Source of the DNA: Blastocatellia bacterium
GTDB lineage: Bacteria > Acidobacteriota > Blastocatellia > UBA7656
Length of the DNA stretch: 64,000 bases
Direction of reading: 5' to 3'
Assembly (NCBI GenBank): GCA_035275065.1
Contig: DATENM010000054.1
Coordinates: 186,001-250,000 of the forward strand
Shown: piece after piece, positions 27,407-36,906 of the stretch
Position numbering within the stretch: position 1 is the stretch's first letter
How the letters are laid out: every line of letters starts with the position of its first letter
Program-made: the position numbers and the translations under genes
Notes under the pieces: model-generated
The model's database searches: none
Told to the model about the DNA's origin: nothing
The model's input: the letters and a program-made list of their open reading frames with translations, nothing else

Positions 27407-28239
27407 GCAAGCCACGTCTGACGCGGGTGATGATCTATGCATCATTGATTGGTGCCGTCGCCGTGGCCTTGGCACCGGTCTACTGGATGCTGACGATTTC
27501 GCTGAAGTCGGAAGTCGATCAGTTCGCCTCGCCGCCGCGCTGGCTCTCGTTCAGCCCGACGCTGGCGCATTACGCCGACGCTTTCGTGTCGCGCTCGTTC
27601 GGCCAGTACCTGGCGACCAGCGCCACGGTCGCCGTGCTATCCACCCTCGCTTCTGTAACTTTGGGCACACTTGCCGCCTATGCCCTGGCGCGCTTTCGCT
27701 GGCCGGCAAAGCTCGACCGGCGCTTGTCGCTGTGGATTCTGTCAACGCGAATGTTTCCGCCCATCGTCAGTGCCGTGCCGCTCTTCCTGATGATGCGCGA
27801 TCTGCGATTGCTCAACACGACGGCGGCGCTGGTCATCGTCTACACGGCATTCAATCTGCCCTTCGTCGTCTGGATGATGCGCGGCTTCTTTCAAGAATTG
27901 CCGCGCGAGATGGAAGAAGCGGCGATGATTGATGGCGACTCGCGGCTCGGCGCGCTGTTTCGCATCATCCTGCCGTTGGTGGTGCCGGGGCTGGCGGCGA
28001 CGGCGGTCTTCTGCCTGATTATGTCGTGGAACGAATTCCTGCTGGCGCTGGTGCTGACGCAGACCGACGCCGCCATGACGCTGCCGGTCGGCATCGCCGG
28101 GCGCGTCACACAGTATGAGATCAAGTGGGGCGTGATGAGCGCCGCGGGCGTCGTCGCCATGCTGCCGATACTGATCTTCGCGATGTCCGTGCAACGCTAC
28201 CTGGTGCGCGGCCTGTCGCTTGGCGCGGTGAAGGGATGA
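27403..28239 (+). CDS. sugar ABC transporter permease, MalG/UgpE type
   Basis: Second permease, 278 aa, with the usual MalG-type N-terminal segment (GAVAVALAPVYWMLTISLK) and the EAA loop EAAMIDGDSRLGALFRI. The GTG start overlaps the preceding stop, and GGGAGG lies just upstream. Its own stop overlaps the ATG of the ATPase gene (ATGA). The two permeases form the heterodimeric channel. Confidence 0.92.
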   Translation: MSKPRLTRVMIYASLIGAVAVALAPVYWMLTISLKSEVDQFASPPRWLSFSPTLAHYADAFVSRSFGQYLATSATVAVLSTLASVTLGTLAAYALARFRWPAKLDRRLSLWILSTRMFPPIVSAVPLFLMMRDLRLLNTTAALVIVYTAFNLPFVVWMMRGFFQELPREMEEAAMIDGDSRLGALFRIILPLVVPGLAATAVFCLIMSWNEFLLALVLTQTDAAMTLPVGIAGRVTQYEIKWGVMSAAGVVAMLPILIFAMSVQRYLVRGLSLGAVKG

Positions 28240-29309
28240 AAGTAAAGTTCGACAACGTGACCAAGACATTCGGCAACCGCGCGGTGGTTGATCGCCTGTC
28301 GCTTGAGATTGCCGAAGGCGAATTCGTCGTGCTGCTCGGCCCGTCGGGGTGCGGCAAGACGACGACGTTGCGCATGCTGGCCGGGCTCGAAGACCCCACC
28401 TCAGGCGACATCCTGATCGGCGACGAGCGAGTCAATGAAGTGCCGGCTCGTCACCGCGACGTGGCGATGGTCTTTCAGAGCTACGCGCTCTACCCGCACA
28501 TGACGGTCGCGGAAAACATCGGCTACCCGCTGCGCGTCCGCAAAGTCGCTAAAGACGAGATCGGTCGGCGCGTCCGCCACGTCGCCGAGATGCTGGAAAT
28601 TGATGGCTACCTCGGCAATCGCCCGCGTCAGCTATCGGGCGGCGAGCGGCAGCGCGTGGCGCTGGCCCGCGCCATCATCCGCGAGCCGCGCGTCTACTTG
28701 ATGGACGAGCCGTTGTCGAATCTCGACGCGCGGCTGCGCGTGCAGATGCGCGGCGAGTTGAAACGCTTGCAGCACGAGCTTGGCACGACGACCGTCTACG
28801 TCACCCACGACCAGGCGGAAGCGATGACCCTGGCGCACCGCGTCGCGGTGATGCGCGGCGGCTTGCTGCAACAGTTCGACACGCCGATGAATATCTACAC
28901 CCAGCCGGCCAATCGCTTCGTCGCCGAATTCGTCGGCACGCCGGGGATGAACTTCATCGAAGGCCAGATTGATCAAAGCAGCAGAACATTGAATGGGCGC
29001 GGCGTCAGCTTGTCGCTTGATGACCGCTTGCTCGCACAGTCCGGCGGGCGGGCTCGCGCCGTCCTCGGCCTTCGGCCCGAGCATGTCCGCGTGCAGATGA
29101 CCGCGGGCGAGGGCTGGCAGCCGGCGGTGATTTATGTCACTGAGCTGATGGGTAATGAAACACTCTGCTTCTTGCGCCTCGGCGACGAGAAGCTGATCGC
29201 CCGCGCCGCGGCTGACTTTCGCGCCGAGATCGAGACGCCCATCTGGGTGCGGCTTGATTTGGACAAAGCCGGCCTCTTCGACGCAGACTCCGGCGCGGCC
29301 CTGCGCTGA
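28236..29309 (+). CDS. sugar ABC transporter ATP-binding protein, MalK/UgpC type
   Basis: ATPase of 357 aa. Walker A is GPSGCGKTT near residue 37, the signature is LSGGERQRVALARA, Walker B is VYLMDEPLSNLD, and the switch His lies in YVTHDQAEAM. A C-terminal regulatory (TOBE/MalK-type) domain follows. It powers the two permeases. The ATG overlaps the previous stop, so the start is certain. An ATPase encoded in the operon is useful here, because many sugar transporters share a distant one. Confidence 0.95.
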   Translation: MKVKFDNVTKTFGNRAVVDRLSLEIAEGEFVVLLGPSGCGKTTTLRMLAGLEDPTSGDILIGDERVNEVPARHRDVAMVFQSYALYPHMTVAENIGYPLRVRKVAKDEIGRRVRHVAEMLEIDGYLGNRPRQLSGGERQRVALARAIIREPRVYLMDEPLSNLDARLRVQMRGELKRLQHELGTTTVYVTHDQAEAMTLAHRVAVMRGGLLQQFDTPMNIYTQPANRFVAEFVGTPGMNFIEGQIDQSSRTLNGRGVSLSLDDRLLAQSGGRARAVLGLRPEHVRVQMTAGEGWQPAVIYVTELMGNETLCFLRLGDEKLIARAAADFRAEIETPIWVRLDLDKAGLFDADSGAALR

Positions 29310-29689
29310 GGCGTCGCCCAAATACTCTATCTTTCCATTCATGAAGATTCTCTGCTGCCGCCATACTGAAGTTATCTGCGACCGCCCGCCCGGCTTATCT
29401 AATTGGCCGTCAAGGTTCATTCCTGGCAACCGGCTTGGTTCGATGTCGAACAAAGCATGAATGACTCAGTCGTTGGCAGGCTCTGCGCACTCGGCCCAGC
29501 CATTCGCCGCTAAGTCTAACGTTTAAACAGCGGATGGGCGTGGCACAGCCTTTGCCCTATTGCTCAATGATCTCCCGCCAGCCTGAATGCACAGGTGCGG
29601 TGCCGGGCGCGCAAGCTTCGCTGTCCGGCGTAAGGGTTTTCACTGACTTGTTCCGCAAGCGTTCACGACGAACTGGTAAAGGATAATGC
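29310..29689. other. intergenic region before the polysaccharide cluster
   Basis: I see no gene in this stretch. A 39-codon open frame (29341-29460) lacks a ribosome binding site and does not look protein-like. The end carries AAAGGA, the ribosome binding site of the glycosyltransferase gene. Confidence 0.4.
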
Positions 29690-30994
29690 ATGAAGAAAGG
29701 CGAGAAGTGTCTGCAAATTCCAGCGCGCGGTTTGAAAGAGCCGCACCGCGCTTATGCCGAGATGCCGGTCAAGCGATTCGAGTTCTTCAAAGATCAGGCG
29801 CACGCCGAAGCTGACGTGATCTGTCTGTCGCACCTGCGCTGGGACTTTGTTTACCAGAGACCGCAACACCTTTTAAGCCGTTGCGCGCGGGAGCGACGCG
29901 TCTTTTTCTTCGAGGAGCCAATCTATATCAAAGGCCAGATGGCGCAGTTCGACCTGGCGGCGCGCGGCGATAATCTCTTTGTCATTCAGCCGCTGCTGCC
30001 GATGGGGCTCAGCGAAGATGAAGCCGAGCGCGCCCAGCAGGCGATCATCAACGAGCTGATCGCGGAGAAAGAGATCAAGGATTACTTGCTCTGGTACTAC
30101 ACGCCGATGGCGCTCGGGTTCACTCGCCACCTCAAGCCGTTAGCGACCGTCTATGACTGCATGGACGAGCTATCGGCTTTCCGCGGGGCGCCACGCACAA
30201 TGGCCGAGCGCGAGGCCGAGCTGCTCAAGCGCGCCGACGTGGTCTTTACCGGCGGGCAGAGCCTCTACGAAGCCAAGCGCCACCAGCACCACAACATTCA
30301 CCCGTTTCCCAGCAGCATCGACGCGGCGCACTTCGCGCAGGCGCGGTTCATCAATCAACAGCCGCCGGATCAGGCCGCCATCCCGCGCCCACGACTCGGC
30401 TTCTTTGGGGTCATAGACGAGCGCATGGATATCGAGTTGCTCGACCGCGTCGCCACCCTGCGGCCCGACTGGCAGTTCGTGATGATCGGCCCGGTCGTCA
30501 AGGTAGACCCGGCGGATTTGCCGCGCCGCCCGAACCTTCATTACCTCGGCAGCAAAGAGTATAAAGAGCTGCCCGCCTACATCGCCGGCTGGGACGTGGC
30601 GCTGATGCCGTTTGCCATGAACGAATCAACCCGCTTCATCAGCCCGACGAAGACGCCCGAATACCTCGCCGCCGGCAAGCCTGTGGTTTCGACGCCGGTG
30701 CGCGACGTCGTCCGCGTCTACGGCGAGATGGGACTGGTGCGGATCGCCGAGCGGCCCGAAGCCTTTGTCGAGGCCATCGAGGCCGCCTTGCGCGAAGACA
30801 TCGGCAACGCCGACCTCTTGATGCGCGTTGACGAGCTACTGGCGCGCACGTCCTGGGATTGGACATGGACGCGCATGGCAGAGCTGATCAAATCGGCCAT
30901 CGCCGCAGGCCGGCGGCCCGAATCGATCAGACAAGTCGCGGCGGGCGCGTCCATAAGCGAGTCGGAATCCGAGGCGCATCTGGCCGCCGATTGA
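29690..30994 (+). CDS. GT-B glycosyltransferase
   Basis: GT-B-type glycosyltransferase of 434 aa. The N-terminal half contains ICLSHLRWDFVYQRPQHLL, a start seen in polysaccharide glycosyltransferases encoded next to UDP-galactopyranose mutase. The C-terminal half has the nucleotide-sugar-binding region ISPTKTPEYLAAGKPVVSTP near residue 320, with the conserved Glu and Gly-Lys-Pro. AAAGGA precedes the ATG. The next gene makes UDP-galactofuranose, so this enzyme may be a galactofuranosyltransferase; that link is inference. Confidence 0.82.
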   Translation: MKKGEKCLQIPARGLKEPHRAYAEMPVKRFEFFKDQAHAEADVICLSHLRWDFVYQRPQHLLSRCARERRVFFFEEPIYIKGQMAQFDLAARGDNLFVIQPLLPMGLSEDEAERAQQAIINELIAEKEIKDYLLWYYTPMALGFTRHLKPLATVYDCMDELSAFRGAPRTMAEREAELLKRADVVFTGGQSLYEAKRHQHHNIHPFPSSIDAAHFAQARFINQQPPDQAAIPRPRLGFFGVIDERMDIELLDRVATLRPDWQFVMIGPVVKVDPADLPRRPNLHYLGSKEYKELPAYIAGWDVALMPFAMNESTRFISPTKTPEYLAAGKPVVSTPVRDVVRVYGEMGLVRIAERPEAFVEAIEAALREDIGNADLLMRVDELLARTSWDWTWTRMAELIKSAIAAGRRPESIRQVAAGASISESESEAHLAAD

Positions 30995-31035
30995 TTCTTC
31001 ATCCGGTTGCGGAAACCGAGCAAGTAAGGGAGCGT

Positions 31036-32208
31036 ATGTTCGACTATCTCATCGTCGGGGCCGGGTTCGCCGGCAGTGTCATTGCCGAGCGGCTGGCCTC
31101 GGCGTCAGGCAAGCGAGTCATCCTCATCGATAAGCGCCCGCACATCGGCGGCAACGCTTACGACCATTACAACGACGATGGCATCCTGGTGCATAAGTAC
31201 GGCCCGCACATCTTTCACACCAACTCGCGCGAGGTCTTCGAGTACCTGTCGCGCTTCACTGAGTGGCGGCAATACGAGCACCGTGTGCTCGCCAGCGTTG
31301 ACGGCCAGCTCGTGCCCATCCCCATCAACCTTGACACCATCAACAAGCTCTACGGCATGAAGCTGACCGCCCGCGAAGTCGAACAGTTCTTCGCCTCGGT
31401 GGCCGAGCCGCGCCAGCCGATTCGCACCTCGGAAGACGTGATCGTCAGCCAGGTCGGCCGCGAGCTGTACGAAAAGTTCTTCCGCAACTACACGCGCAAG
31501 CAGTGGGACTTCGACCCGTCGGAGCTCGACGCTTCGGTGACGGCGCGTGTGCCGACGCGCACCAACCGCGATGACCGCTACTTCACAGACCGCTATCAGG
31601 CGATGCCGCTGCACGGCTACACGCGGATGTTCGAGAAGATGCTCGACCACCCGAATATCAAGGTGCTGCTCAACACCGACTATCGCGAGGCGCTGCAATT
31701 CATCCCGCACAAAGAGGTCATCTTCACCGGCCCGGTCGATGAGTATTTCGATTACCGCCATGGCAAGCTGCCGTATCGCTCGCTGCACTTTAAACACCAG
31801 ACAGTCAACGCCGAGCGCTATCAGCCGGCGCCGGTCGTCAACTATCCGAACGAACACCTCTACACGCGGATTACTGAATTCAAATACCTGACCGGCCAGG
31901 AGCACCCGAAGACCAGCATCGTTTACGAATTCCCGCGCGCCGAAGGCGACCCTTACTACCCCGTGCCGCGTCCCGAGAACGCCGAGCTGTACAAGAAGTA
32001 TCAAGCGCTGGCCGGTGCCACCAAGGGCGTGCATTTCGTAGGCCGCCTGGCGACCTACAAGTACTACAACATGGATCAGGTGGTGGCGCAGGCGTTGACC
32101 CTTTACGGCAAGCTGAGCGGCCTGCGGCGCAGCGCCTCGGCACAAAGAGGCGTCGAGGCGGTTCGGTCAAACGGCAACGCGCCGAGCCACGCGCCGAGCC
32201 TGCGCTGA
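31036..32208 (+). CDS. glf: UDP-galactopyranose mutase
   Basis: FAD enzyme of 390 aa that interconverts UDP-galactopyranose and UDP-galactofuranose, supplying galactofuranose for surface glycans. The FAD-binding motif is IVGAGFAGSVIAERLA at the start, followed by RPHIGGNAYDHY. Family motifs GPHIFHTN, YTRKQWDFDPSEL and FVGRLATYKYYNMDQ are present. AAGGGAG lies just before the ATG; the longer frame overlaps the preceding gene and is not used. It shares a cluster with a glycosyltransferase and sugar-processing genes. Confidence 0.96.
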   Translation: MFDYLIVGAGFAGSVIAERLASASGKRVILIDKRPHIGGNAYDHYNDDGILVHKYGPHIFHTNSREVFEYLSRFTEWRQYEHRVLASVDGQLVPIPINLDTINKLYGMKLTAREVEQFFASVAEPRQPIRTSEDVIVSQVGRELYEKFFRNYTRKQWDFDPSELDASVTARVPTRTNRDDRYFTDRYQAMPLHGYTRMFEKMLDHPNIKVLLNTDYREALQFIPHKEVIFTGPVDEYFDYRHGKLPYRSLHFKHQTVNAERYQPAPVVNYPNEHLYTRITEFKYLTGQEHPKTSIVYEFPRAEGDPYYPVPRPENAELYKKYQALAGATKGVHFVGRLATYKYYNMDQVVAQALTLYGKLSGLRRSASAQRGVEAVRSNGNAPSHAPSLR

Positions 32209-32261
32209 CGGCGGCGGGATACAAACGGCTCGGCCTTGAGCCGCCGAGATGAGAGTGCGAT

Positions 32262-33500
32262 TTGTCCCATCTGATATTTGCTACCGGGATCGAATGCAGT
32301 TACCCGACGATTGCGCTGCCCGACGGCACGATCAAGCGCATAGACGAAATGGAGAAGGCGGATCATTACCGCCGCTGGCGCGAAGACTTCGAATGCGTCA
32401 AACAGCTCGGCCTTGAATACTTGCGCTACGGCCCGCCTTACTATCGCGCGCACCTCGGTCGCGGGCGCTACGACTGGGAGTTCACCGACCTGACTTTCAA
32501 TGCCTTGCGCGACATGGGGATTACGCCCATCGTCGACCTCTGTCACTTCGGCGTGCCCGACTGGCTCGGCGGTTTTCAGAACCCCGAATTCCCCGAAGCC
32601 TTCGCCGAATACGCCGGCGCGTTTGCGGCGCGCTTCCCCTACCTCAAGCTCTACACGCCGATCAATGAGATCTTCATCGCGGCGCGTTTTTCGGCAGAGC
32701 TGGGGTGGTGGAACGAGCGGCTGGCGAGCGACCGCGCTTTTGTGACGGCGCTCAAACACCTGGTGCGCGCCAACCTGCTGGCCATGGCGGCGATCCTGCA
32801 AGTCCAGCCGGCGGCGCTCTTCATTCAGAGCGAGTCGTCAGAGTACTTTCATGCCGCCGAGCCCGCGGCGTACGACCGCGCCGACTTCTACAATCAAAAA
32901 CGCTTCCTCTCGCTCGACCTCTGTTATGGGCGTGACGTGCGCGGCGTCATGTACGAGTACTTGATGGATCACGGCATGTCGCGGCAAGAGTACCACTGGT
33001 TCATGCGGCGCGGGCGGGCCGTCAAGCCGCACTGCGTGATGGGTAATGATTACTACGACACCAACGAGCACCTGGTGCCGGCGGGCGACCGCCCGTTCAC
33101 GGCGTCCGGAGAAATCTTTGGCTACTACGTCATCACCAAGCAGTACTTCGACCGCTACCACCTGCCCGTCATGCACACCGAGACGAACTTCAAAGACGAG
33201 CAACTGGCGCCCGGCTGGTTGTGGAAGCAGTGGGCCAACATGATGCGCCTGAGGCAGGACGGCGTGCCGATCATCGGCTTCACCTGGTACAGCCTGACCG
33301 ACCAGGTGGATTGGGACACGCTGTTGCGCGAAGACAATGGGCGCGTCAACCCGCTCGGCCTCTTCGACCTCGACCGCAAGATTCGCCCCGTCGGCGAAGC
33401 CTACCGCCGGCTCGTCAAAGAGTGGCACAACCTCAGCCCGGTCGAAGGCCAGATCCTCGACCTCAGCACGTCCATTTCGCCTGATGGCGGACAAGATTAG
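32262..33500 (+). CDS. GH1-like glycoside hydrolase associated with polysaccharide cluster
   Basis: Protein of 412 aa from the GH1/clan A barrel group. It starts with FATGIECSYPTI, which resembles the IECTVNR start of the next gene. The acid/base is E136 in YTPINEIF, and a candidate nucleophile is E307 in VMHTETNF. No signal peptide is present, so it acts in the cytoplasm, which is odd for a degradative enzyme and suggests a biosynthetic or proofreading role in glycan assembly. The TTG start is uncertain: no strong ribosome binding site is visible, and an ATG upstream is out of frame. Confidence 0.75.
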   Translation: MSHLIFATGIECSYPTIALPDGTIKRIDEMEKADHYRRWREDFECVKQLGLEYLRYGPPYYRAHLGRGRYDWEFTDLTFNALRDMGITPIVDLCHFGVPDWLGGFQNPEFPEAFAEYAGAFAARFPYLKLYTPINEIFIAARFSAELGWWNERLASDRAFVTALKHLVRANLLAMAAILQVQPAALFIQSESSEYFHAAEPAAYDRADFYNQKRFLSLDLCYGRDVRGVMYEYLMDHGMSRQEYHWFMRRGRAVKPHCVMGNDYYDTNEHLVPAGDRPFTASGEIFGYYVITKQYFDRYHLPVMHTETNFKDEQLAPGWLWKQWANMMRLRQDGVPIIGFTWYSLTDQVDWDTLLREDNGRVNPLGLFDLDRKIRPVGEAYRRLVKEWHNLSPVEGQILDLSTSISPDGGQD

Positions 33501-33527
33501 TGAAGGCAGAAGGCAAAGGTGACGGGT

Positions 33528-35789
33528 ATGGATCAGCAATCAGTAACCGCCCCGCCGCTTGAGCTGTGGGCGGGCATCGAATGCACGGTGAACCGTGTCG
33601 GCGATGCTTACTTCGACCAGTTGGAGCGCAGCGGACACGCCGCGCGCATTGACGACCTGGATTTGATTGCGGCGCTCGGCGTGCGCGCCGTGCGTTATCC
33701 CGTGCTGTGGGAGCGCATCGCACCCGACGGCCTGGCGCGCGCCGACTGGTCATGGCCTGATGCGCGGCTCGGGCGGCTGCGCGAACTCGGCATCAAGCCC
33801 ATCGTCGGCCTGCTGCATCACGGCAGTGGGCCGCGGCACACCAGCCTGATCGATTCAGCCTTTGTAACCGAATTCACACGCTATGCGCGGGCGGTGGCCG
33901 AGCGGTTCGAGTGGGTTGAGGACTACACGCCGGTCAACGAGCCGCTGACGACGGCGCGCTTCAGTGGCCTCTATGGCCATTGGTATCCGCATGGTCGCGA
34001 TGCGCTGACGTTTGCTCGGGCGTTACTGGCCGAGTGCCGTGCGACGGCGCTCGCCATGCGGGCGATCCGTCGGGTCAACCCGGCAGCGCGGCTTGTGCAG
34101 ACGGAAGACCTCGGCAAGACCTTCAGCACGCCACGGCTCGCCTATCAAGCGGAATTTGAGAACGAGCGGCGCTGGCTGACCTTCGATCTATTGAGCGGTC
34201 TCGTCGGGCGGGCGCACCCGATGTGGAGCTACCTGCGACACATCGGCGTGGGCGAAGACGATTTGCTCTGGTTCGTGGACAACCCGTGCGCGGCAAACGT
34301 GATGGGGATCAACCACTACCTGACCAGCGAGCGTTTTCTTGACGAGCGCCTCGAACGGTACCCCGACTCCTTGCATGGCGGCAACGGGCGGCATCGCTAT
34401 GCCGACGTGGAGGCGGTGCGGGTCTGTCGCCGGGGCAGTGGCGGGCCGCTGGCGTTGCTGCGTGAAGCCTGGCAGCGTTACCAAACCCCCATCGCTATCA
34501 CCGAAGTCCATCTCGGCTGCACCCGCGAAGAACAGTTGCGGTGGCTCAACGAAGTCTGGGGCGCGGCACAACGGCTGTGGGATGAGGGCGTCGAGGTGCG
34601 CGCCGTGACCGCCTGGGCGCTGCTCGGCAGTTTCGACTGGAACTGTTTGCTGACGCGACAGGGCGATCATTACGAGCCGGGAGCCTTCGACCTGCGCGCC
34701 CCGCAACCACGCGCGACGGCGATTGCGCACATGCTGAGGAGCCTGGCAGCCGGGCGCGCGCCTGATCACCCGGCGCTCGATTCCATCGGCTGGTGGCGGC
34801 GAAGAGAACGCTTCCTCTATCCCCCGGTCATTCCCGCGCAAGCGGTGCGCGCGCCGAATCCGATTGTGACGCGGGTTACAAAGCCGGCTCGCCCCATATT
34901 GATCACCGGCGCCACAGGTACGCTGGGCCGCGCCTTTGCCCGCGTGTGTGCGGCGCGAGGTTTAGCGCATCGCCTGTTGACGCGGCAAGAGATGGACATC
35001 GCCAACCCACGCTCAGTGCGAGCGGCGCTGTCAAGAATCAAGCCGTGGGCGGTGATCAACGCAGCGGGCTACGTGCGCGTCGACGAGGCCGAACAAGACG
35101 CCGCGCGGTGCGGACGGGAGAACCGGCAAGGGCCGGCCACACTCGCCGCCCACTGCGCCGCGCACGCCATAAACCTGGTCACCTTTTCATCCGACCTGGT
35201 CTTTGATGGCGAGCGGACGACGCCTTACGTCGAGAGCGACCGCGTTGCGCCGCTGAGCGCCTATGGCGAGAGCAAGGCGCAGGCCGAAGCACACGTTTTG
35301 CAACGTTGGCCTGGGGCGCTGGTGATTCGCACGAGCGCGTTTTTCGGGCCGTGGGATGACTACAACTTTGTAACGCTTGCCTTGCGCGCGCTGGCCGAAG
35401 GCCGCGAGTTTATCGCCGCTGATGATTTAGTTGTATCGCCAACCTATGTGCCCGATCTGGTGAACAGCAGCCTCGACTTGTTGATTGATGGCGAGCGCGG
35501 CATCTGGCATCTGGCGAACGCCGGGGCAGTGACCTGGGCCGAACTGGCACGACGCGCGGCGATGTTCGCAGGGTTGAGCAGCGAGCAGATAAAGGCGCGC
35601 CCGGTGGCGGCGCTCGGCCTGATCGCGCCTCGTCCCCGGTATGCGGTTCTCGGGAGCGAGCGCGGCACGCTAATGCCGTCGCTCGAAGATGCGCTGTCGC
35701 GTTACTGGCGCGAGGTGAGCTTGAATCGCCCGCTGCCCGCGCCGGTTTTGCAAATGGCGATGGCCAGCGCTCAAGCCAGCGCGACGTAG
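33528..35789 (+). CDS. fusion of GH1-like domain and RmlD-type dTDP-4-dehydrorhamnose reductase
   Basis: Bifunctional protein of 753 aa. Residues about 10-420 are a GH1-like barrel with E138 (YTPVNEPL) and E326 (ITEVHLG) at the acid/base and nucleophile positions. Residues about 455-740 are a short-chain reductase of the RmlD type, with the nucleotide-binding ITGATGTLGRAF, FSSDLVFDG and the YGESK catalytic motif. RmlD makes dTDP-rhamnose in rhamnose synthesis, but no rmlABC genes are visible here. The fusion is unusual and suggests that both activities work on one sugar. An in-frame GTG nine bases upstream is possible; the ATG is preferred. Confidence 0.82.
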   Translation: MDQQSVTAPPLELWAGIECTVNRVGDAYFDQLERSGHAARIDDLDLIAALGVRAVRYPVLWERIAPDGLARADWSWPDARLGRLRELGIKPIVGLLHHGSGPRHTSLIDSAFVTEFTRYARAVAERFEWVEDYTPVNEPLTTARFSGLYGHWYPHGRDALTFARALLAECRATALAMRAIRRVNPAARLVQTEDLGKTFSTPRLAYQAEFENERRWLTFDLLSGLVGRAHPMWSYLRHIGVGEDDLLWFVDNPCAANVMGINHYLTSERFLDERLERYPDSLHGGNGRHRYADVEAVRVCRRGSGGPLALLREAWQRYQTPIAITEVHLGCTREEQLRWLNEVWGAAQRLWDEGVEVRAVTAWALLGSFDWNCLLTRQGDHYEPGAFDLRAPQPRATAIAHMLRSLAAGRAPDHPALDSIGWWRRRERFLYPPVIPAQAVRAPNPIVTRVTKPARPILITGATGTLGRAFARVCAARGLAHRLLTRQEMDIANPRSVRAALSRIKPWAVINAAGYVRVDEAEQDAARCGRENRQGPATLAAHCAAHAINLVTFSSDLVFDGERTTPYVESDRVAPLSAYGESKAQAEAHVLQRWPGALVIRTSAFFGPWDDYNFVTLALRALAEGREFIAADDLVVSPTYVPDLVNSSLDLLIDGERGIWHLANAGAVTWAELARRAAMFAGLSSEQIKARPVAALGLIAPRPRYAVLGSERGTLMPSLEDALSRYWREVSLNRPLPAPVLQMAMASAQASAT

Positions 35790-35850
35790 ACAAAGCCGAC
35801 ATGTCGATGCAGAATCCGGTGCAGCATTTCTCGCACGGAGGGCGCATGGT

Positions 35851-36825
35851 ATGAGCAGGCTGAAGGTCGGCATCATCGGCGCGGGATATATCGGCAGCTT
35901 GCATGCGGCGGTGCTGGCGCGTGACGAGCGCGTCCATATCGTCGCTATCCATGATGCGGTCGGCGAGCGCGCAGAGTCCTTGGCCGGCTCAATAGGCGCG
36001 ACCGCGGCCGCCAGCGCCGAGCAGTTGATCGAGACGAGCGACGCCGTTTACATCGCGACCCCGAATACACAGCACACAGAGCTTGCGCTTGCCAGTCTTC
36101 GCGCCGGCAAGCATGTCTTCTGCGAAAAGCCGCTGGCGACGAGCCTCGACGACGCCCGGCGGATTCTCGAAGCCGCATCACAACAACCGGGGGTCTTTCA
36201 GGTCGGCTTCAATCGCCGCTTTGCGCCGGTCTATCAAAGGCTCAAAGAACGGCTCGCCGAAACGCCGCCGCATTCGGCGCACGTCAAGATGAATCGCGGC
36301 GAGCTGCTCAACCCCGCGTGGGTCGGCGACCCGCGCCTGACGGGCGGCTTCCTTTACGAGACGACGATTCACCTGCTCGACCTGCTACGCTTCCTGTTCG
36401 GCGAGATCGTCGCGCTCGATGTCGCCGCGTCGAGCCACGAATACGCCGAGATGGATGACTTCTCGTGCCTGCTGCGCTTCAATAGTGGAATGCACGCGAC
36501 GCTTGCTTCGTCAGCGGACGCCGGCTGGATGTTTCCTTACGAGCGCCTCGAAGTCTTCTGCCACCACACGACCATCGTGACTCGCGAAGTCGAAAGCCTG
36601 ACGGCGAGCAGCGCCGTTGATGACCGGCAGCAGACAGAAACGATGGGGCGGTTGTCGAAGGAAGAAAAATGGGGCTACAGTCAGGAAGACCGCGCCTTCG
36701 TGGATGCGATCATCAATAACCGCCCCGCCGCTGTTACCGTGGGCGATGGCTTCAAAGCGGTCGAGCTGGTTGATGCCTGCTACCGCGCGGCGCGCGGCGG
36801 CGGGCGCGTCATTTTCAACGCCTAG
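35851..36825 (+). CDS. Gfo/Idh/MocA family oxidoreductase
   Basis: NAD(P)-dependent sugar oxidoreductase of 324 aa. The Rossmann motif is GIIGAGYIGSLHA at the start, and the conserved HVFCEKPLATSLDDA lies near residue 90; the Lys of EKP is the usual catalytic residue. The C-terminal half is the substrate-binding sheet (RRFAPVYQRLKERL, LYETTIHLLDLLR). ACGGAGGG precedes the ATG. It ends the polysaccharide cluster and probably oxidises a sugar or nucleotide sugar. Confidence 0.88.
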   Translation: MSRLKVGIIGAGYIGSLHAAVLARDERVHIVAIHDAVGERAESLAGSIGATAAASAEQLIETSDAVYIATPNTQHTELALASLRAGKHVFCEKPLATSLDDARRILEAASQQPGVFQVGFNRRFAPVYQRLKERLAETPPHSAHVKMNRGELLNPAWVGDPRLTGGFLYETTIHLLDLLRFLFGEIVALDVAASSHEYAEMDDFSCLLRFNSGMHATLASSADAGWMFPYERLEVFCHHTTIVTREVESLTASSAVDDRQQTETMGRLSKEEKWGYSQEDRAFVDAIINNRPAAVTVGDGFKAVELVDACYRAARGGGRVIFNA

Positions 36826-36889
36826 CCCTTGCGCAGTGGTGTAACATGAATCCTGTGGATGAGCGTCCGAGCCATTCATAGAACTTTTC

Positions 36890-36903
36890 CCCTCCGAGGA
36901 GGG
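36890..36903. promoter_or_regulatory. self-complementary sequence over the ribosome binding site
   Basis: CCCTCC-GA-GGAGGG is an inverted repeat whose right half is the Shine-Dalgarno sequence of the next gene. Its two-base loop is too tight for a full hairpin, but pairing of the outer bases could hide the ribosome binding site. Confidence 0.35.
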
Positions 36904-36906
36904 ACT

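Noticed and set aside
30859..31035. N-terminal extension of UDP-galactopyranose mutase
   Set aside because: It overlaps the glycosyltransferase gene; the FAD motif expected at the very start of the enzyme begins at the later ATG, which has a ribosome binding site.
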